A stretch of DNA of 64,000 bases. Origin: Bacteroidia bacterium (GTDB taxonomy: Bacteria; Bacteroidota; Bacteroidia; Bacteroidales; Prolixibacteraceae). Shown here piece after piece: positions 15,975 to 26,864 of this stretch. Position 1 is the first letter of the stretch. Every line of letters begins with the position of its first letter. The stretch spans positions 1 to 64,000 of the forward strand of contig JAPLDR010000048.1 in NCBI GenBank assembly GCA_026391655.1, read 5' to 3'. The position numbers were made by a program, and so were the translations under genes. The notes under the pieces were generated by a model. It ran no database searches. It worked only from the letters and a program-made list of their open reading frames with translations, and was not told the DNA's origin.

Positions 15975-17192
15975 ATGGCAGACATTAATGCGAAAATTAG
16001 AGAATTTGTTTGGAAAAACCTAAATGAGAAGAAAGTAGACGGGGTCAAAGATACTTTCTGGGAATCTCTCCTCAATACTGGAACGGAGCTTTGGCTTGAT
16101 ACTGGTGATATGGATGAAGCGGAGGCCAACTGGTCAGTAGAAATGAGTGCGCTTACTACAAACAATACCCTTCTCAATAATGAGATTCAAAAAGGGACTT
16201 ATGACAATTTTATTGCGGAAGCTAAAAATATTGTCAAAGATTTTCCTGTAGAAGAGCATGTTAAAGAAATCGCCTTCATCCTCAATGCAAGACATGGCTT
16301 AAGATTGGCCAATAGGTTTGGTGGATATGTAAGTGTAGAACTTCATACTGATATAGCTTACGATATAAAGGCTATTGAGTATTATGGGAAAAGATATCAT
16401 GAAATTTGCCCCGATCAGTTTATCGTGAAAGTTCCATATACAGCCGAGGGATTGCTGGGGGCAAGACGATTGAAAAATTTGGGTGTCAGAATTAATTTTA
16501 CGCTGGAATTCAGTGCAAGAGAAAATGTAATAGTAACCAGAGTTGCCAGACCAGATTATCTCAATGTATTTCTTGGAAGGATAGGGGCTTATATGATTAA
16601 TAATAATCTTGGTGATGGTTCAGGTGCAGGAGAAAAGGCAGTGATTGCTTCTCAAAATTGGGTGACCAGATTATCTGCACAGAATCCATGGCAGACAAAA
16701 CTTATAGCAGCCAGTTTGCGTAATCATAATCAGCTTGAGCTGCTTGCGGGCACCGATGTCTTTACAATGCCTCCCAAAGTGGCTGCATCCGGGCGTAAAT
16801 CCCTATCCGGGAAATTCTTTTCCAGGATTCACGAAAACTACGATGTAAGTCAGTTTGAATCGGCAAAAGGATCAGGGATCGAGAAATTTTGGGAGGTTGA
16901 TGACAAAGTGCTTAATCTTGCAGAAAGACTTGCCTCTAAAGTTCCTGACACAGGTTCCGAACTGATTCATATAGCTCAAGAAGAAGGTTGCATGGATATG
17001 TTCCCTTCACTGACGAAAGAGGAGAAAAGTTTCATCGCTTCTGACGGAAAAATACCTGTATATTCAAGATGGGAGAAAAAAATACGCAAAGGAGAAATTG
17101 CTCCCGACACATTGCTGACGCTGGCCGGATTGGCCTCATTTACTGCGGATCAGGAGATGCTAGATCAGAGGATAAGGAATATTATCGGCTGA
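15975..17192 (+). CDS. Transaldolase-family protein
   Basis: 405 aa, cytosolic. Transaldolase TIM-barrel signatures: LWLDTGDMDEAE at the first strand, ALTTNNTLLNNEI (the TSNPT-like substrate motif), QFIVKVPYTAEGL with the Schiff-base lysine, and VRINFTLEFSARE. Transaldolases move a dihydroxyacetone unit between sugar phosphates in the pentose phosphate pathway. At 405 aa it is longer than the 215-aa and about 320-aa classes, with a C-terminal extension after the barrel (about residue 290 on). It therefore belongs to a less studied subgroup, and the exact substrates are uncertain. Single-gene unit with its own promoter. Confidence 0.8.
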   Translation: MADINAKIREFVWKNLNEKKVDGVKDTFWESLLNTGTELWLDTGDMDEAEANWSVEMSALTTNNTLLNNEIQKGTYDNFIAEAKNIVKDFPVEEHVKEIAFILNARHGLRLANRFGGYVSVELHTDIAYDIKAIEYYGKRYHEICPDQFIVKVPYTAEGLLGARRLKNLGVRINFTLEFSARENVIVTRVARPDYLNVFLGRIGAYMINNNLGDGSGAGEKAVIASQNWVTRLSAQNPWQTKLIAASLRNHNQLELLAGTDVFTMPPKVAASGRKSLSGKFFSRIHENYDVSQFESAKGSGIEKFWEVDDKVLNLAERLASKVPDTGSELIHIAQEEGCMDMFPSLTKEEKSFIASDGKIPVYSRWEKKIRKGEIAPDTLLTLAGLASFTADQEMLDQRIRNIIG

Positions 17193-17227
17193 TCCCTCTG
17201 CAGAAAAATGCGAATTAAAACAAAGAA

Positions 17228-17250
17228 AACCCGCTGAAAATCAGCAGGTT
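17228..17250 (-). terminator. Terminator of the tRNA-Leu/Gly/Gly cluster
   Basis: On the minus strand aacctgctga pairs with tcagcgggtt around a 3-nt loop (one G-T pair) and is followed by ttctttgtttt. It sits 15 nt after the tRNA-Leu 3' end. Confidence 0.7.
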
Positions 17251-17264
17251 CCTATCAAAAATCG

Positions 17265-17348
17265 TACCCGGGGCGGGACTTGAACCCGCACGACCGTAAT
17301 GGCCATTGGATTTTAAGTCCAACGTGTCTACCATTCCACCACCTGGGC
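17265..17348 (-). tRNA. tRNA-Leu (anticodon TAA)
   Basis: 84-nt class II tRNA on the minus strand: acceptor gcccagg, D arm, anticodon stem ttgga/tccaa with loop cttaaaa (TAA), long variable arm, T arm gcgggttcaagtcccgc. One A-C mismatch is present in the acceptor stem. No encoded CCA. Confidence 0.92.
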
Positions 17349-17358
17349 ATTATTATGA

Positions 17359-17430
<72 letters not shown>

Positions 17431-17470
17431 ATAAAATACGCCACTTATATGAACGATTGTAAAAATCTGA

Positions 17471-17542
<72 letters not shown>

Positions 17543-17624
17543 ATTATTCTTTCTTTGCAAAACCAGCTTCACTAACCTCTCCGGCCAATAATCAAACAGT
17601 ATAGTTGTTTCTGCTAAGCGGATG

Positions 17625-17632
17625 CAAATATA
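17625..17632 (-). promoter_or_regulatory. -7 box of the tRNA cluster
   Basis: On the minus strand tatatttg matches TAnnTTTG exactly, about 80 nt before the first tRNA-Gly. Confidence 0.5.
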
Positions 17633-17971
17633 AAGTAATTTTTTTACTCTGAAAACAGATTAACAAATTATCGGTATTTCCGGTCAGCTTTTTTAAAACT
17701 GGAAGGTATCATATTGATTATATGCGATTTGTGCACTATCAATTTGTACATTATTTTTACTCATTAAAAAACAGAATAATTTGATAGAATAAATGTTCAT
17801 AATTTGACAGATTGACCTAAATAGCAGCAACTGCGCAAAACATGCTGAACAACATGAAATAAAAATCCATTATTTAAATATAATCGATTTTTTATCAATA
17901 ATTTTGTTATAACCTACAATTTTTAGTCATTTAAAGTCATCCTTCTATATTCATCTAAATCATTTGAAACC
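17633..17971. other. AT-rich intergenic region, no gene seen
   Basis: About 340 AT-rich bases between the tRNA promoter and the FISUMP lipoprotein gene, which face away from each other. I see no coding frame, hairpin or repeat of note; it presumably holds the lipoprotein promoter. Confidence 0.5.
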
Positions 17972-19819
17972 ATGAAAATCAATTCTGCGATTTACACTGT
18001 TCTCCTTGGTGGACTATTGTTTCCGATCTTGATTTGTTGTAAAAAAGAAGCGGTTAAGGTCGTTCCTACCGTCACGATTACAGCTGTGACCAATATCACT
18101 GCAACGACAGCCAGCAGTGGTGGCGAGATTACCTCCGACGGCGGTGACGCGGTAACTGTCCGTGGAGTTTGCTGGAGCACTAACCAGAATCCAACGACAG
18201 CAGACAGTAAAACCAGCAATGGATCGGCTATTGGCATTTTTACTAGTTCTCTCACGGGATTAACTCCCGGTGCAACCTATAATATAAAGGCTTACGGCAC
18301 AAACTCAGTGGGTTCTGGTTACAGCAGCCAGTCAACCTTCACGACTTTGGCTATAGCTCCAGTTTTAACCACCACTGATTTATCGGCTGTCACCTCAACA
18401 TCAGCAAGTAGCGGCGGTAATATTACGAACGACGGGGGATCAGCGATAACAGCCCGTGGAGTTTGCTGGAGTACAAGTCAGAATCCAACGATAGCGGACA
18501 CTAAAACTTCTAATGGAACAGGCACAGGCATTTTCACGAGTGCCATAACTGGTTTAACTCCAGGTGCAACCTATTATTTCAGGGCTTACGCAACAAATAG
18601 CATCGGAACAGCTTATGGAAACCAGTTAACTACTGCCACCACTGCTGTTTTACCCGTTTTGACTACAACCGCAATCTCAGCTCTCACCTCCACTACAGCA
18701 ACAAGTGGCGGTAATATTACCAGCGATGGCGGTGCAGCGGTAACGGCACGTGGAGTTTGCTGGAGTACAAGTACAACTCCTACTATAACTAACAGTAAAA
18801 CTACCGATGCTACAGGCACAGGTATTTTCGTAAGTTCCATTACAGGATTAACTCCGGGTGCAACCTATTATATCAGGGCTTATGCGACCAATAGTATAGG
18901 AACGGCTTATGGGAATCAGGTAACTACAACAACAACTGCTGTTGTACCTGTTTTAACAACAACTACGGTATCTTCCATCGCACCAACTACTGCAAGTAGT
19001 GGCGGAAATATCAGCAGCGACGGCGGTGCGACAGTAACGGTACGTGGAGTTTGCTGGAGTACAAGTGCAACTCCTACTATCACTGATAGTAAAACGACTG
19101 ATAGTTCAGGTACAGGTAGTTTTGCAAGTAGCCTTACAGGGCTTACGGCAAATACGACTTATTATGTGCGGGCCTATGCAACTAATAGTGTAGGGACAAG
19201 TTATGGGAGCGCTGTATCGTTTACAACAAGTTATAATACCTTTACTGATTCCCGGGATGGTCATGTATATAAAATGGTAATCATTGGAACCCAAACATGG
19301 ATGGCAGAAAATTTAGCTTATTTGCCAAGTGTGAGCCCCAATACAGTTGATTCTTATACATTACCATACTATTATGTGTATGACTATATAGGCACCGTTG
19401 TAAGTGCGGCCAAAGCCACCGCTAATTTCACAACTTACGGTGTTTTATACAATACTGCTGCAGCGAATAGTTCAGCTCCTACAGGTTGGCATATACCTAC
19501 CGATACAGAATGGAATGTGTTAGTTACTTACCTGGGAGGTATAACAACTGCCGGCACTAAGCTAAAATCGACTACAGGATGGTCGGGTGGAGGCAATGGC
19601 GATAACTCAAGCGGATTCAATGCACTTCCTAATGGAGGCAAAGTAGAAGGTGGCAGTTTTAGTTTGCTGGGATCGGAAGCCAATTTTTGGGCTTATTGGA
19701 CAACGACTTCATACGATAACAACTATGGTTGGTGCTGGACCATTGGAAACACTGCAACACTATCTCGCCGAATTATGCTCAGACAAGCCGGGTGGGCAGT
19801 TCGCTGCGTAAAAGATTAA
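17972..19819 (+). CDS. FISUMP-domain surface lipoprotein with four Ig/FN3-like repeats
   Basis: 615 aa. The signal peptide ends in a lipobox (FPILICCKKE, Cys22/23). Residues about 32-423 are four repeats of 98 residues, each with the invariant RGVCWST followed by SLTGLTPGATYYxRAYATNSxG, a fibronectin III-like pattern. The C-terminus (about 425-615) is a FISUMP domain: DGHVYKMVIIGTQTWMAENLAYLP, APTGWHIPTDTEWNVL, NSSGFNALPNGG, ending WAVRCVKD. FISUMP proteins are abundant outer-surface proteins of Bacteroidota and Fibrobacter with unknown role. A solitary gene; the exact repeat period is noted separately. Confidence 0.85.
   Translation: MKINSAIYTVLLGGLLFPILICCKKEAVKVVPTVTITAVTNITATTASSGGEITSDGGDAVTVRGVCWSTNQNPTTADSKTSNGSAIGIFTSSLTGLTPGATYNIKAYGTNSVGSGYSSQSTFTTLAIAPVLTTTDLSAVTSTSASSGGNITNDGGSAITARGVCWSTSQNPTIADTKTSNGTGTGIFTSAITGLTPGATYYFRAYATNSIGTAYGNQLTTATTAVLPVLTTTAISALTSTTATSGGNITSDGGAAVTARGVCWSTSTTPTITNSKTTDATGTGIFVSSITGLTPGATYYIRAYATNSIGTAYGNQVTTTTTAVVPVLTTTTVSSIAPTTASSGGNISSDGGATVTVRGVCWSTSATPTITDSKTTDSSGTGSFASSLTGLTANTTYYVRAYATNSVGTSYGSAVSFTTSYNTFTDSRDGHVYKMVIIGTQTWMAENLAYLPSVSPNTVDSYTLPYYYVYDYIGTVVSAAKATANFTTYGVLYNTAAANSSAPTGWHIPTDTEWNVLVTYLGGITTAGTKLKSTTGWSGGGNGDNSSGFNALPNGGKVEGGSFSLLGSEANFWAYWTTTSYDNNYGWCWTIGNTATLSRRIMLRQAGWAVRCVKD
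18065..19240 (+). repeat. Four in-gene repeats with an exact 294-bp period
   Basis: cgtggagtttgctggag starts at 18161, 18455, 18749 and 19043, exactly 294 bp (98 codons) apart with no insertion or deletion between units. Protein identity between neighbouring units is high, highest between units 2 and 3. Confidence 0.9.
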
Positions 19820-19903
19820 CAGTTAATCCGACATACAAATCTGGGAAACATTGTCGCATTAAATTGCTGCTTTCCAGATGTTAAATGTTTGAAAATTAAT
19901 GGT

Positions 19904-19945
19904 CAGATCGAAGAGTTTAAAATCCCTATTAAATTCTTCGATCTG
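19904..19945. terminator. Hairpin between convergent lipoprotein and SDR genes
   Basis: cagatcgaagagttt (19904-19918) pairs with aaattcttcgatctg (19931-19945): 15 bp with one G-T pair, 12-nt loop, short tttgt tail on the plus strand. It is the likely shared end of the two converging transcripts. Confidence 0.55.
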
Positions 19946-19995
19946 TTTGTCATCACATAATTTTGAAATATTTTGACAGACCACTAATTTATTTT

Positions 19996-20805
19996 TTACT
20001 TTATCCCGTAATGAGATCCAAGAATTCCGGAGAAAAAAGAGTCGGGCAATAAGCGCTTTAGAATCACAGCCAATTTTTGTTCAGCAGTTGCTATTACATA
20101 ATGAGAGCGTGGATGCTTCAGTCCGATAATTTTGCCAAGTTTACGGGCAAGATAATCAGGTTTCATTCCCCCCTTTTCATCTGTTTCGATAACTGACAGT
20201 GTTTTCAGGAACTGGGCTTCGTAAGGATTATTCTCATTCAAATGACCATCAATCTTTCGGTTGGAAGTAAAACTTGTGTAGAAATCTCCCGGTCTGATCA
20301 CAACAACCTTGATATGAAATGGCTTTAACTCCATTCTTAATGCCTCACTTAATCCTTCGATGGCATATTTGCTTGCAGAATAAAATCCCTGAAACGGCAA
20401 TCCCATCAAGCCGCCAATGGAACTAATATTGATAATTGTCCCTTCCTGCTGTTTCCGCATTGCAGGCAAAACGGAATGAATCACATTTACCATACCGGTA
20501 AAATTAGTATCCATCTGAACTTTAATATCTTCAGCCGAAGCATATTCGACAGGGCCCGAAATACCCATTCCAGCATTATTAATCAATACATCAATCCTGC
20601 CTTCCTTTTTAAGGACTGTTTCAACGGCTGCTTTTATGGAGGCCAAATCGGTAACATCAGCCTTCAAAATATTTATTTGATTATTGCTTTCTATTGATTT
20701 TCGGCTCGTTCCATAGACTACTTGACCATTTTGAGTCAGGTATTCTGCTGTACATTTTCCAAATCCTGAAGATATTCCGGTGATAAAAATAACCTTATGC
20801 ATCAT
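19996..20805 (-). CDS. SDR-family oxidoreductase, candidate 3-ketosphinganine reductase
   Basis: 269 aa, classical short-chain dehydrogenase: cofactor motif TGISSGFG at residues 9-16, NNAG near 88, catalytic Ser in NISSIGG, and YSASK with Tyr and Lys. It lies 117 bp downstream of the serine palmitoyltransferase gene on the same strand. SPT produces 3-ketosphinganine, which needs reduction by an SDR, so that reaction is a natural proposal; the sequence alone gives only the SDR family. Broad-specificity SDRs of this kind are common, and the link rests on gene order. Confidence 0.8.
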   Translation of the reverse strand: MMHKVIFITGISSGFGKCTAEYLTQNGQVVYGTSRKSIESNNQINILKADVTDLASIKAAVETVLKKEGRIDVLINNAGMGISGPVEYASAEDIKVQMDTNFTGMVNVIHSVLPAMRKQQEGTIINISSIGGLMGLPFQGFYSASKYAIEGLSEALRMELKPFHIKVVVIRPGDFYTSFTSNRKIDGHLNENNPYEAQFLKTLSVIETDEKGGMKPDYLARKLGKIIGLKHPRSHYVIATAEQKLAVILKRLLPDSFFSGILGSHYGIK

Positions 20806-20922
20806 TATTAAGGTGAGATTTTGATCAGGCAGTAGTAAATACTGATAATCAATTAAAATATGTCAAAGAGACTGACCAATAAAATATTATGCCAAAACAA
20901 ACATCAATTTTAATGATCGGTA

Positions 20923-22191
<1,269 letters not shown>

Positions 22192-22342
22192 CTAATTGAA
22201 AAATTCTGAAAATTGAGATAAATAATTTCTCAACATCAGCGAATTTTCGAAGCAGGTAAAATATTCAATGGGCTAATATGATATTTAATTCATTTCCTTT
22301 TTATATGAATGCGTATCGTGGTCAAAAATATAAAAAAATCGA

Positions 22343-23280
22343 ATGGAAAAAATTAATCGTTACATCGAAGATAATAAAGAGCGCTTTTTGGACGAGCTGT
22401 TCGGATTAATCCGAATACCATCAATTAGTTCGCTGAGCGAAAACCGACCAGAAATGTACAAAGCTGCCGAGTATTGGGTTAAAATTCTGAACGAAGCGGG
22501 GGTTGACCGGGCTGAAATTTTTGAGACTGAAGGTAATCCCATAGTTTTTGCCGGGAAAATTATCGATAATTCAAAACCTACTATTCTGGTTTATGCTCAT
22601 ATGGATGTTATGCCAGTGGATCCACTGGATCAATGGGAAACCAATCCTTTCGAACCTGTTGTTCACGACGGCAGAATCTGGGCACGAGGCGCGAATGATG
22701 ATAAGGGGCAATCTTTTATACATGCCAAGGCTTTTGAGTTTATGGTCAGAACCGATACCTTGCTTTGTAATGTGAAGTTTTTGATTGAAGGGGAAGAGGA
22801 GGTGGGTTCACCCAACCTTGGGGCATTTTGCACCAGGCATAAAGAATTGCTGAAAGCTGATATTATTTTAGTCTCCGATACCGGAATGATCGCACGGGAT
22901 ATTCCATCAATCACGGTAGGACTTCGCGGACTTGCTTACTGGCAGGTGGAGGTTACAGGTCCCAACCGCGATCTTCATTCAGGATTATTTGGGGGTGCGG
23001 TGGCCAATCCTGCGAACGAGCTTTGCAAAATGATCGCAGGAATGACCGATGCAGATCATCGGATAACGATGTTTTCGGACGACGACCAGTTCCTTTCCGG
23101 AGCGGAGGTAGCATCCCGATTGTTTCTGCTTTTGAAGAGATACTAGGCATAAAAACGATATTGATGGGTTTTGGACTTGAGTCGGATGCCATTCATTCTC
23201 CCAACGAAAATTTCGCACTGGAGAACTTTTATAATGGAATCAGAACGATCATAAGATTCTATCACCATTTCACCCAATGA
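22343..23280 (+). pseudogene. M20 dipeptidase with internal deletion and frameshift
   Basis: The first frame (22343-23146, 267 aa) matches M20 metallopeptidases through LCKMIAGMTDADHRIT, including the metal ligands in VYAHMDVMPV, GANDDKGQ and IEGEEEVGS. From about 23070 the homology jumps to another frame: VFGRRPVPFRSGGSIPIV, then GIKTILMGFGLESDAIHSPNEN to TGA at 23278-23280, the true C-terminus of the family. Roughly 140-150 residues, including most of the lid/dimerisation domain, are missing at the junction 23066-23071. The 25 residues after the junction in frame 1 are out-of-frame noise. The product would be inactive. Confidence 0.85.
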
Positions 23281-23308
23281 TTTAATAAATCGGATTCAGA
23301 ATTTTAGC

Positions 23309-23809
23309 CTAAAGGAATTTTTTAATCACCATGGCCAGATCATTGTAACTGATGGTACCGCTGTGGCTCCATACCTTTTTCCCCTCCTTAAAAAGTACAA
23401 AACCAGGTATCGACTCTACCTGGTAAGAGATGGCAATCGCCTTGTTGGCCTCAACATCGACCTTCTCAACCCTGGCTTTTCCTTTAAAATCGGAGGACAC
23501 CTTGTCGATAACCGGACTCATGGTCTTACAGGGTGCACACCATACAGCATGAAAATCTACCAAAACCAGTTTGTTATCCATTAACAACCTGTCAAAACTC
23601 TGTTGGGTGTAAGTCGTACCGGCACTGGCAACTGCCTGACTGCTTTTTTCGAGGGCATATCCTTGCCGGTTCCAGTCCATCAGACCCTGTTGCAGGTTAT
23701 AAATTTTCCTGAATCCCATCCGACTCAGGTAATTGGCACTAACCGAACTGCGGCTTCCTGAAAGACAGTAGATTAAAATGGTTTTATCCTTTTGTAGCAA
23801 ACTGACCAT
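23309..23809 (-). CDS. Rhodanese-thioredoxin fusion, N-terminally truncated
   Basis: 166 aa. Residues 1-50 are only the second half of a rhodanese domain (DKTILIYCLSGSRSSVSANYLSRMGF with the active Cys, then YNLQQGLMDWNRQG); residues about 65-166 are a full thioredoxin domain (VDFHAVWCAPCKTMSPVI, IPGFVLFKEGKKV). Full-length relatives have a signal or lipobox and the first rhodanese half before this point. Upstream, homology continues for only a few codons (ALFFD) and then meets TAA, so the 5' part has been lost. The ATG used is internal to the former gene; the product, if made, would be cytosolic. It may be a pseudogene. Confidence 0.65.
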   Translation of the reverse strand: MVSLLQKDKTILIYCLSGSRSSVSANYLSRMGFRKIYNLQQGLMDWNRQGYALEKSSQAVASAGTTYTQQSFDRLLMDNKLVLVDFHAVWCAPCKTMSPVIDKVSSDFKGKARVEKVDVEANKAIAISYQVESIPGFVLFKEGKKVWSHSGTISYNDLAMVIKKFL

Positions 23810-24050
23810 ATCAAAAAATAAAGCAAGCCGAATTTACATGTAATAGTTTTAATCTGTCCCAAAAGTGTAAAAACGACTTATTTCAAAGAAAATACGCAAT
23901 AAACTGATGAAATATGGTGTGGAATAAGGATTGAATGTTAAAAAAATGTGAAATGTGCATTTTTGTTATTAAAAATAGGGGGTGTAATTGAAAAAAGTGT
24001 AATTTGGCTGAAAATTTAGAAAAGTAATTAATCGTTTAATATCATCAATT

Positions 24051-26240
24051 ATGGCAACATTAAGATTTAAAGCTCTTGAAATTCTTTGTACAAGAAAACC
24101 TATCCCGGTAAAACGTGAAGAGAACCTAACCTCTGACTATTATGGAATGTTGGTTTTTGATCGTCCTAAAATGAAAAAATATTTGTCAAAAGAGTCGTAT
24201 AAAGGGATATGCGATGCCATTGACAATGGAACAACAATCGATCGTAAAATTGCAGATCAGGTTGCGATTGGGATGAAAGCCTGGGCTATGGAAAATGGGG
24301 CAACTCATTATACACACTGGTTTCATCCATTGACGGACGGTACTGCTGAAAAGCATGATGCATTTATCGATCATTCAGAACTTGGTGGTGTAGTCGAAAG
24401 TTTTTCAGGTAAATTGCTTGCACAACAGGAACCCGATGCTTCTTCATTCCCAAGTGGTGGTATCCGTAATACTTTCGAAGCCCGCGGTTACACAGCATGG
24501 GATGTGTCTTCACCGGCATTTATTGTTGGCACTACACTTTCTATTCCGACTGTATTTATTTCGTATACAGGCGAAGCACTTGACTATAAAGCGCCTCTAT
24601 TAAAAGCGTTAAATGCAGTCGACAAAGCAGCTGTTGATGTTTGCCAGTATTTTGATAAAAATGTTACTCAGGTTCAGGCAAACCTTGGCTGGGAACAGGA
24701 GTACTTTTTGGTAGACGAGGCTTTATATTATGCACGTCCTGACCTTATTCTTACAGGTCGTACTTTGATGGGACACTCTTCTGCAAAAGATCAGCAGCTC
24801 GAGGATCACTATTTTGGATCAATCCCCGAAAGAGTAGCTATGTTTATGCAGGATTTTGAAAATGAGGCCTATAAATTAGGAATTCCTTGTAAAACACGTC
24901 ATAATGAAGTAGCTCCGAACCAGTTCGAACTTGCCCCAATATTCGAAGAGGTGAATCTTGCCAACGACCACAATCAATTGGTTATGTCGCTGATGGATAA
25001 AATTGCACGCCACCATGGCTTCTATGTTTTATTACACGAAAAACCATTTGCCGGAATCAACGGTTCGGGAAAACACAATAACTGGTCGCTTTCAACCAAC
25101 ACAGGCGTGAATCTTTATTCTCCGGGGAAGAATCCTAAATCAAACCTTCAGTTTCTTACGTACATCGTGAACACCATGAAGGCAGTTTACGACAATCAGG
25201 ATTTATTGCGCGCCTCAATTGTTTCGGCAAGTAATTCTCACCGTTTAGGCGCAAACGAAGCACCTCCTGCAATTATTTCCTCTTTCCTTGGATCCGAAGT
25301 AAACAGAATGCTCGATCTTCTTGAAGAGAATGTGAATGATCGCAAGATGACTCCAGATGAAAAAACTTCGCTGAAGTTGAACATCGGCCGTATTCCTGAA
25401 ATATTACTCGATAACACTGACCGTAACCGTACTTCGCCTTTCGCCTTCACCGGAAACAGGTTCGAGTTCCGCGCTGTAGGTTCTTCAGCCAACTGTGCCT
25501 CTGCTATGATTGCGCTTAACTCTGTAGTTGCAGCTCAGCTCATAACATTCAAAAAGGATGTGGATGTATTGATCGAAAAAGATGTGAAGAAAGATGAAGC
25601 TATATTCCAGGTTCTAAAGAAATATATTCCAGAATGTAAAGCAATTCGTTTCGACGGAAATGGTTACAGTCAGGAGTGGGCAGATGAGGCTGAACGTCGT
25701 GGTCTGACCAATATAAAGAGCGTACCTCAGGCATTGGAAGCTTACCTGTATGATAAATCACGCAAAATCTTTACCGATCTTGGCATTTTTACATCGATTG
25801 AAATCGAAGCTCGTGTTGAGGTAGAGATGGAAAAATACACCAAGAAAATCCAGATTGAATCACGTGTACTTGGAGATATTGCAATCAATCATATTGTACC
25901 GACTGCGATTGCATATCAGACCTCTTTGATGGAAAATGTAAAAGGGTTGAAAGAGATCTTTGCTGACGCTGAATACATAGAATTAGCCGGCGCCCGTCTC
26001 GACCTTATAAGGAAAATTTCAGGACATATCACTGCAATCAAAGCTCAGGTTAATGAAATGACCGAGGCTCGTAAGGTGGCCAATCTTATCGAACATAGTA
26101 AAGATAAAACTTATGCATACGAGAAAACAGTTCGTCCTTACCTTGATACAATCCGTTATCACATCGATAAACTAGAAGAGGTGGTAGACAATGAAATCTG
26201 GCCATTGCCAAAATATCGCGAGCTGCTTTTCACAAGATAG
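24051..26240 (+). CDS. glnN: Glutamine synthetase type III
   Basis: 729 aa, the normal length of GSIII. It forms glutamine from glutamate, ammonia and ATP in the cytosol. Visible signatures: the GSIII N-terminal region (FGMLVFDRPKMKKYL-like: YYGMLVFDRPKMKKYLSKE), THYTHWFHPLTDGTAEKHD, SFPSGGIRNTFEARGYTAWD, the metal/substrate segment KTRHNEVAPNQFELAPIFEEVN, and GINGSGKHNNWS. Type III is the main form in Bacteroidota. Single gene, ended by a strong terminator at 26264-26294. Regulation was not resolved. Confidence 0.95.
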   Translation: MATLRFKALEILCTRKPIPVKREENLTSDYYGMLVFDRPKMKKYLSKESYKGICDAIDNGTTIDRKIADQVAIGMKAWAMENGATHYTHWFHPLTDGTAEKHDAFIDHSELGGVVESFSGKLLAQQEPDASSFPSGGIRNTFEARGYTAWDVSSPAFIVGTTLSIPTVFISYTGEALDYKAPLLKALNAVDKAAVDVCQYFDKNVTQVQANLGWEQEYFLVDEALYYARPDLILTGRTLMGHSSAKDQQLEDHYFGSIPERVAMFMQDFENEAYKLGIPCKTRHNEVAPNQFELAPIFEEVNLANDHNQLVMSLMDKIARHHGFYVLLHEKPFAGINGSGKHNNWSLSTNTGVNLYSPGKNPKSNLQFLTYIVNTMKAVYDNQDLLRASIVSASNSHRLGANEAPPAIISSFLGSEVNRMLDLLEENVNDRKMTPDEKTSLKLNIGRIPEILLDNTDRNRTSPFAFTGNRFEFRAVGSSANCASAMIALNSVVAAQLITFKKDVDVLIEKDVKKDEAIFQVLKKYIPECKAIRFDGNGYSQEWADEAERRGLTNIKSVPQALEAYLYDKSRKIFTDLGIFTSIEIEARVEVEMEKYTKKIQIESRVLGDIAINHIVPTAIAYQTSLMENVKGLKEIFADAEYIELAGARLDLIRKISGHITAIKAQVNEMTEARKVANLIEHSKDKTYAYEKTVRPYLDTIRYHIDKLEEVVDNEIWPLPKYRELLFTR

Positions 26241-26263
26241 TCATACCGATTGGTGAGATATTA

Positions 26264-26294
26264 AAAAGCTGTCCTCAAAAGGGATGGCTTTTTT
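26264..26294 (+). terminator. Terminator of glnN
   Basis: aaaagctgtcc (26264-26274) pairs over 11 bp (two G-T pairs) with ggatggctttt (26282-26292), followed directly by further T residues. It starts 24 nt after the stop. Confidence 0.85.
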
Positions 26295-26423
26295 ACTTCT
26301 TTTCGTAGCTTTGTACGGGAAAGGTTTTCAAATCACCAATCCGTTAATTGTTTTCAAATGCTTAAATGAACTTGTTGAAATACCATCCCGGTCTTATAAT
26401 TCATAACTCATAACTTTCTGCTC

Positions 26424-26678
26424 ATGACCAATAACGATATTTTAAAGAAACTCCGCGTAGCACTTCAACTCAAAAATACCGATATCATCGCAATCCTTAA
26501 ACTGGTTGATTTCACGATTTCAGAAAGCGAATTAGGTGCGTTCTTCCGTACCGAAGATCATCCGAATTACAAAGAGTGCGGCGACCAGTTACTTCGCAAT
26601 TTTCTCAACGGGCTGATCATTTACAAACGTGGTCCGATGGAACCAAAAATAGCTCAGGTAAAGAAAATTCTGCGTTAA
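26424..26678 (+). CDS. DUF1456 (YehS-like) small protein
   Basis: 84 aa. One DUF1456 unit: NNDILKKLRVALQLKNTDIIAILKLVDF followed by SELGAFFRTEDHPNYKECGDQLLRNFLNGLI. E. coli YehS, as I recall, has two such units in about 155 residues, so this is a one-unit form. The unit ends with LNGLIIYKRGP and a basic tail, and the stop is clean, so it may be a natural short version and not a truncation. Function unknown in the family. Confidence 0.75.
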   Translation: MTNNDILKKLRVALQLKNTDIIAILKLVDFTISESELGAFFRTEDHPNYKECGDQLLRNFLNGLIIYKRGPMEPKIAQVKKILR

Positions 26679-26864
26679 GAAGTTGTAAGTGGCTTTAATG
26701 CTCGTGGGTAGAAAGGTAGCTGAACTCGCATCAGATGCAAAGGTTGATCCTTGGTCTGAGGAGTAGTATGTCAACCGATTCATCAGACATCGTGGAATAG
26801 GCAAAGTTATCCCTTCATTTTATTTAACCCCTCCGCAGCCGGTTTCTGCGGAAGGATTAGATAT

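Noticed and set aside
23072-23146. Last 25 residues of the first M20 frame as a natural C-terminus
   Set aside because: The same bases in another frame continue the family sequence (RRPVPFRSGGSIPIV), so this end is a frameshift product.
26679-26864. Possible gene fragment between the DUF1456 gene and the 135-aa gene
   Set aside because: A short frame reading VGRKVAELASDAKVDPWSEE is present but too short and unplaced to support; may be chance.
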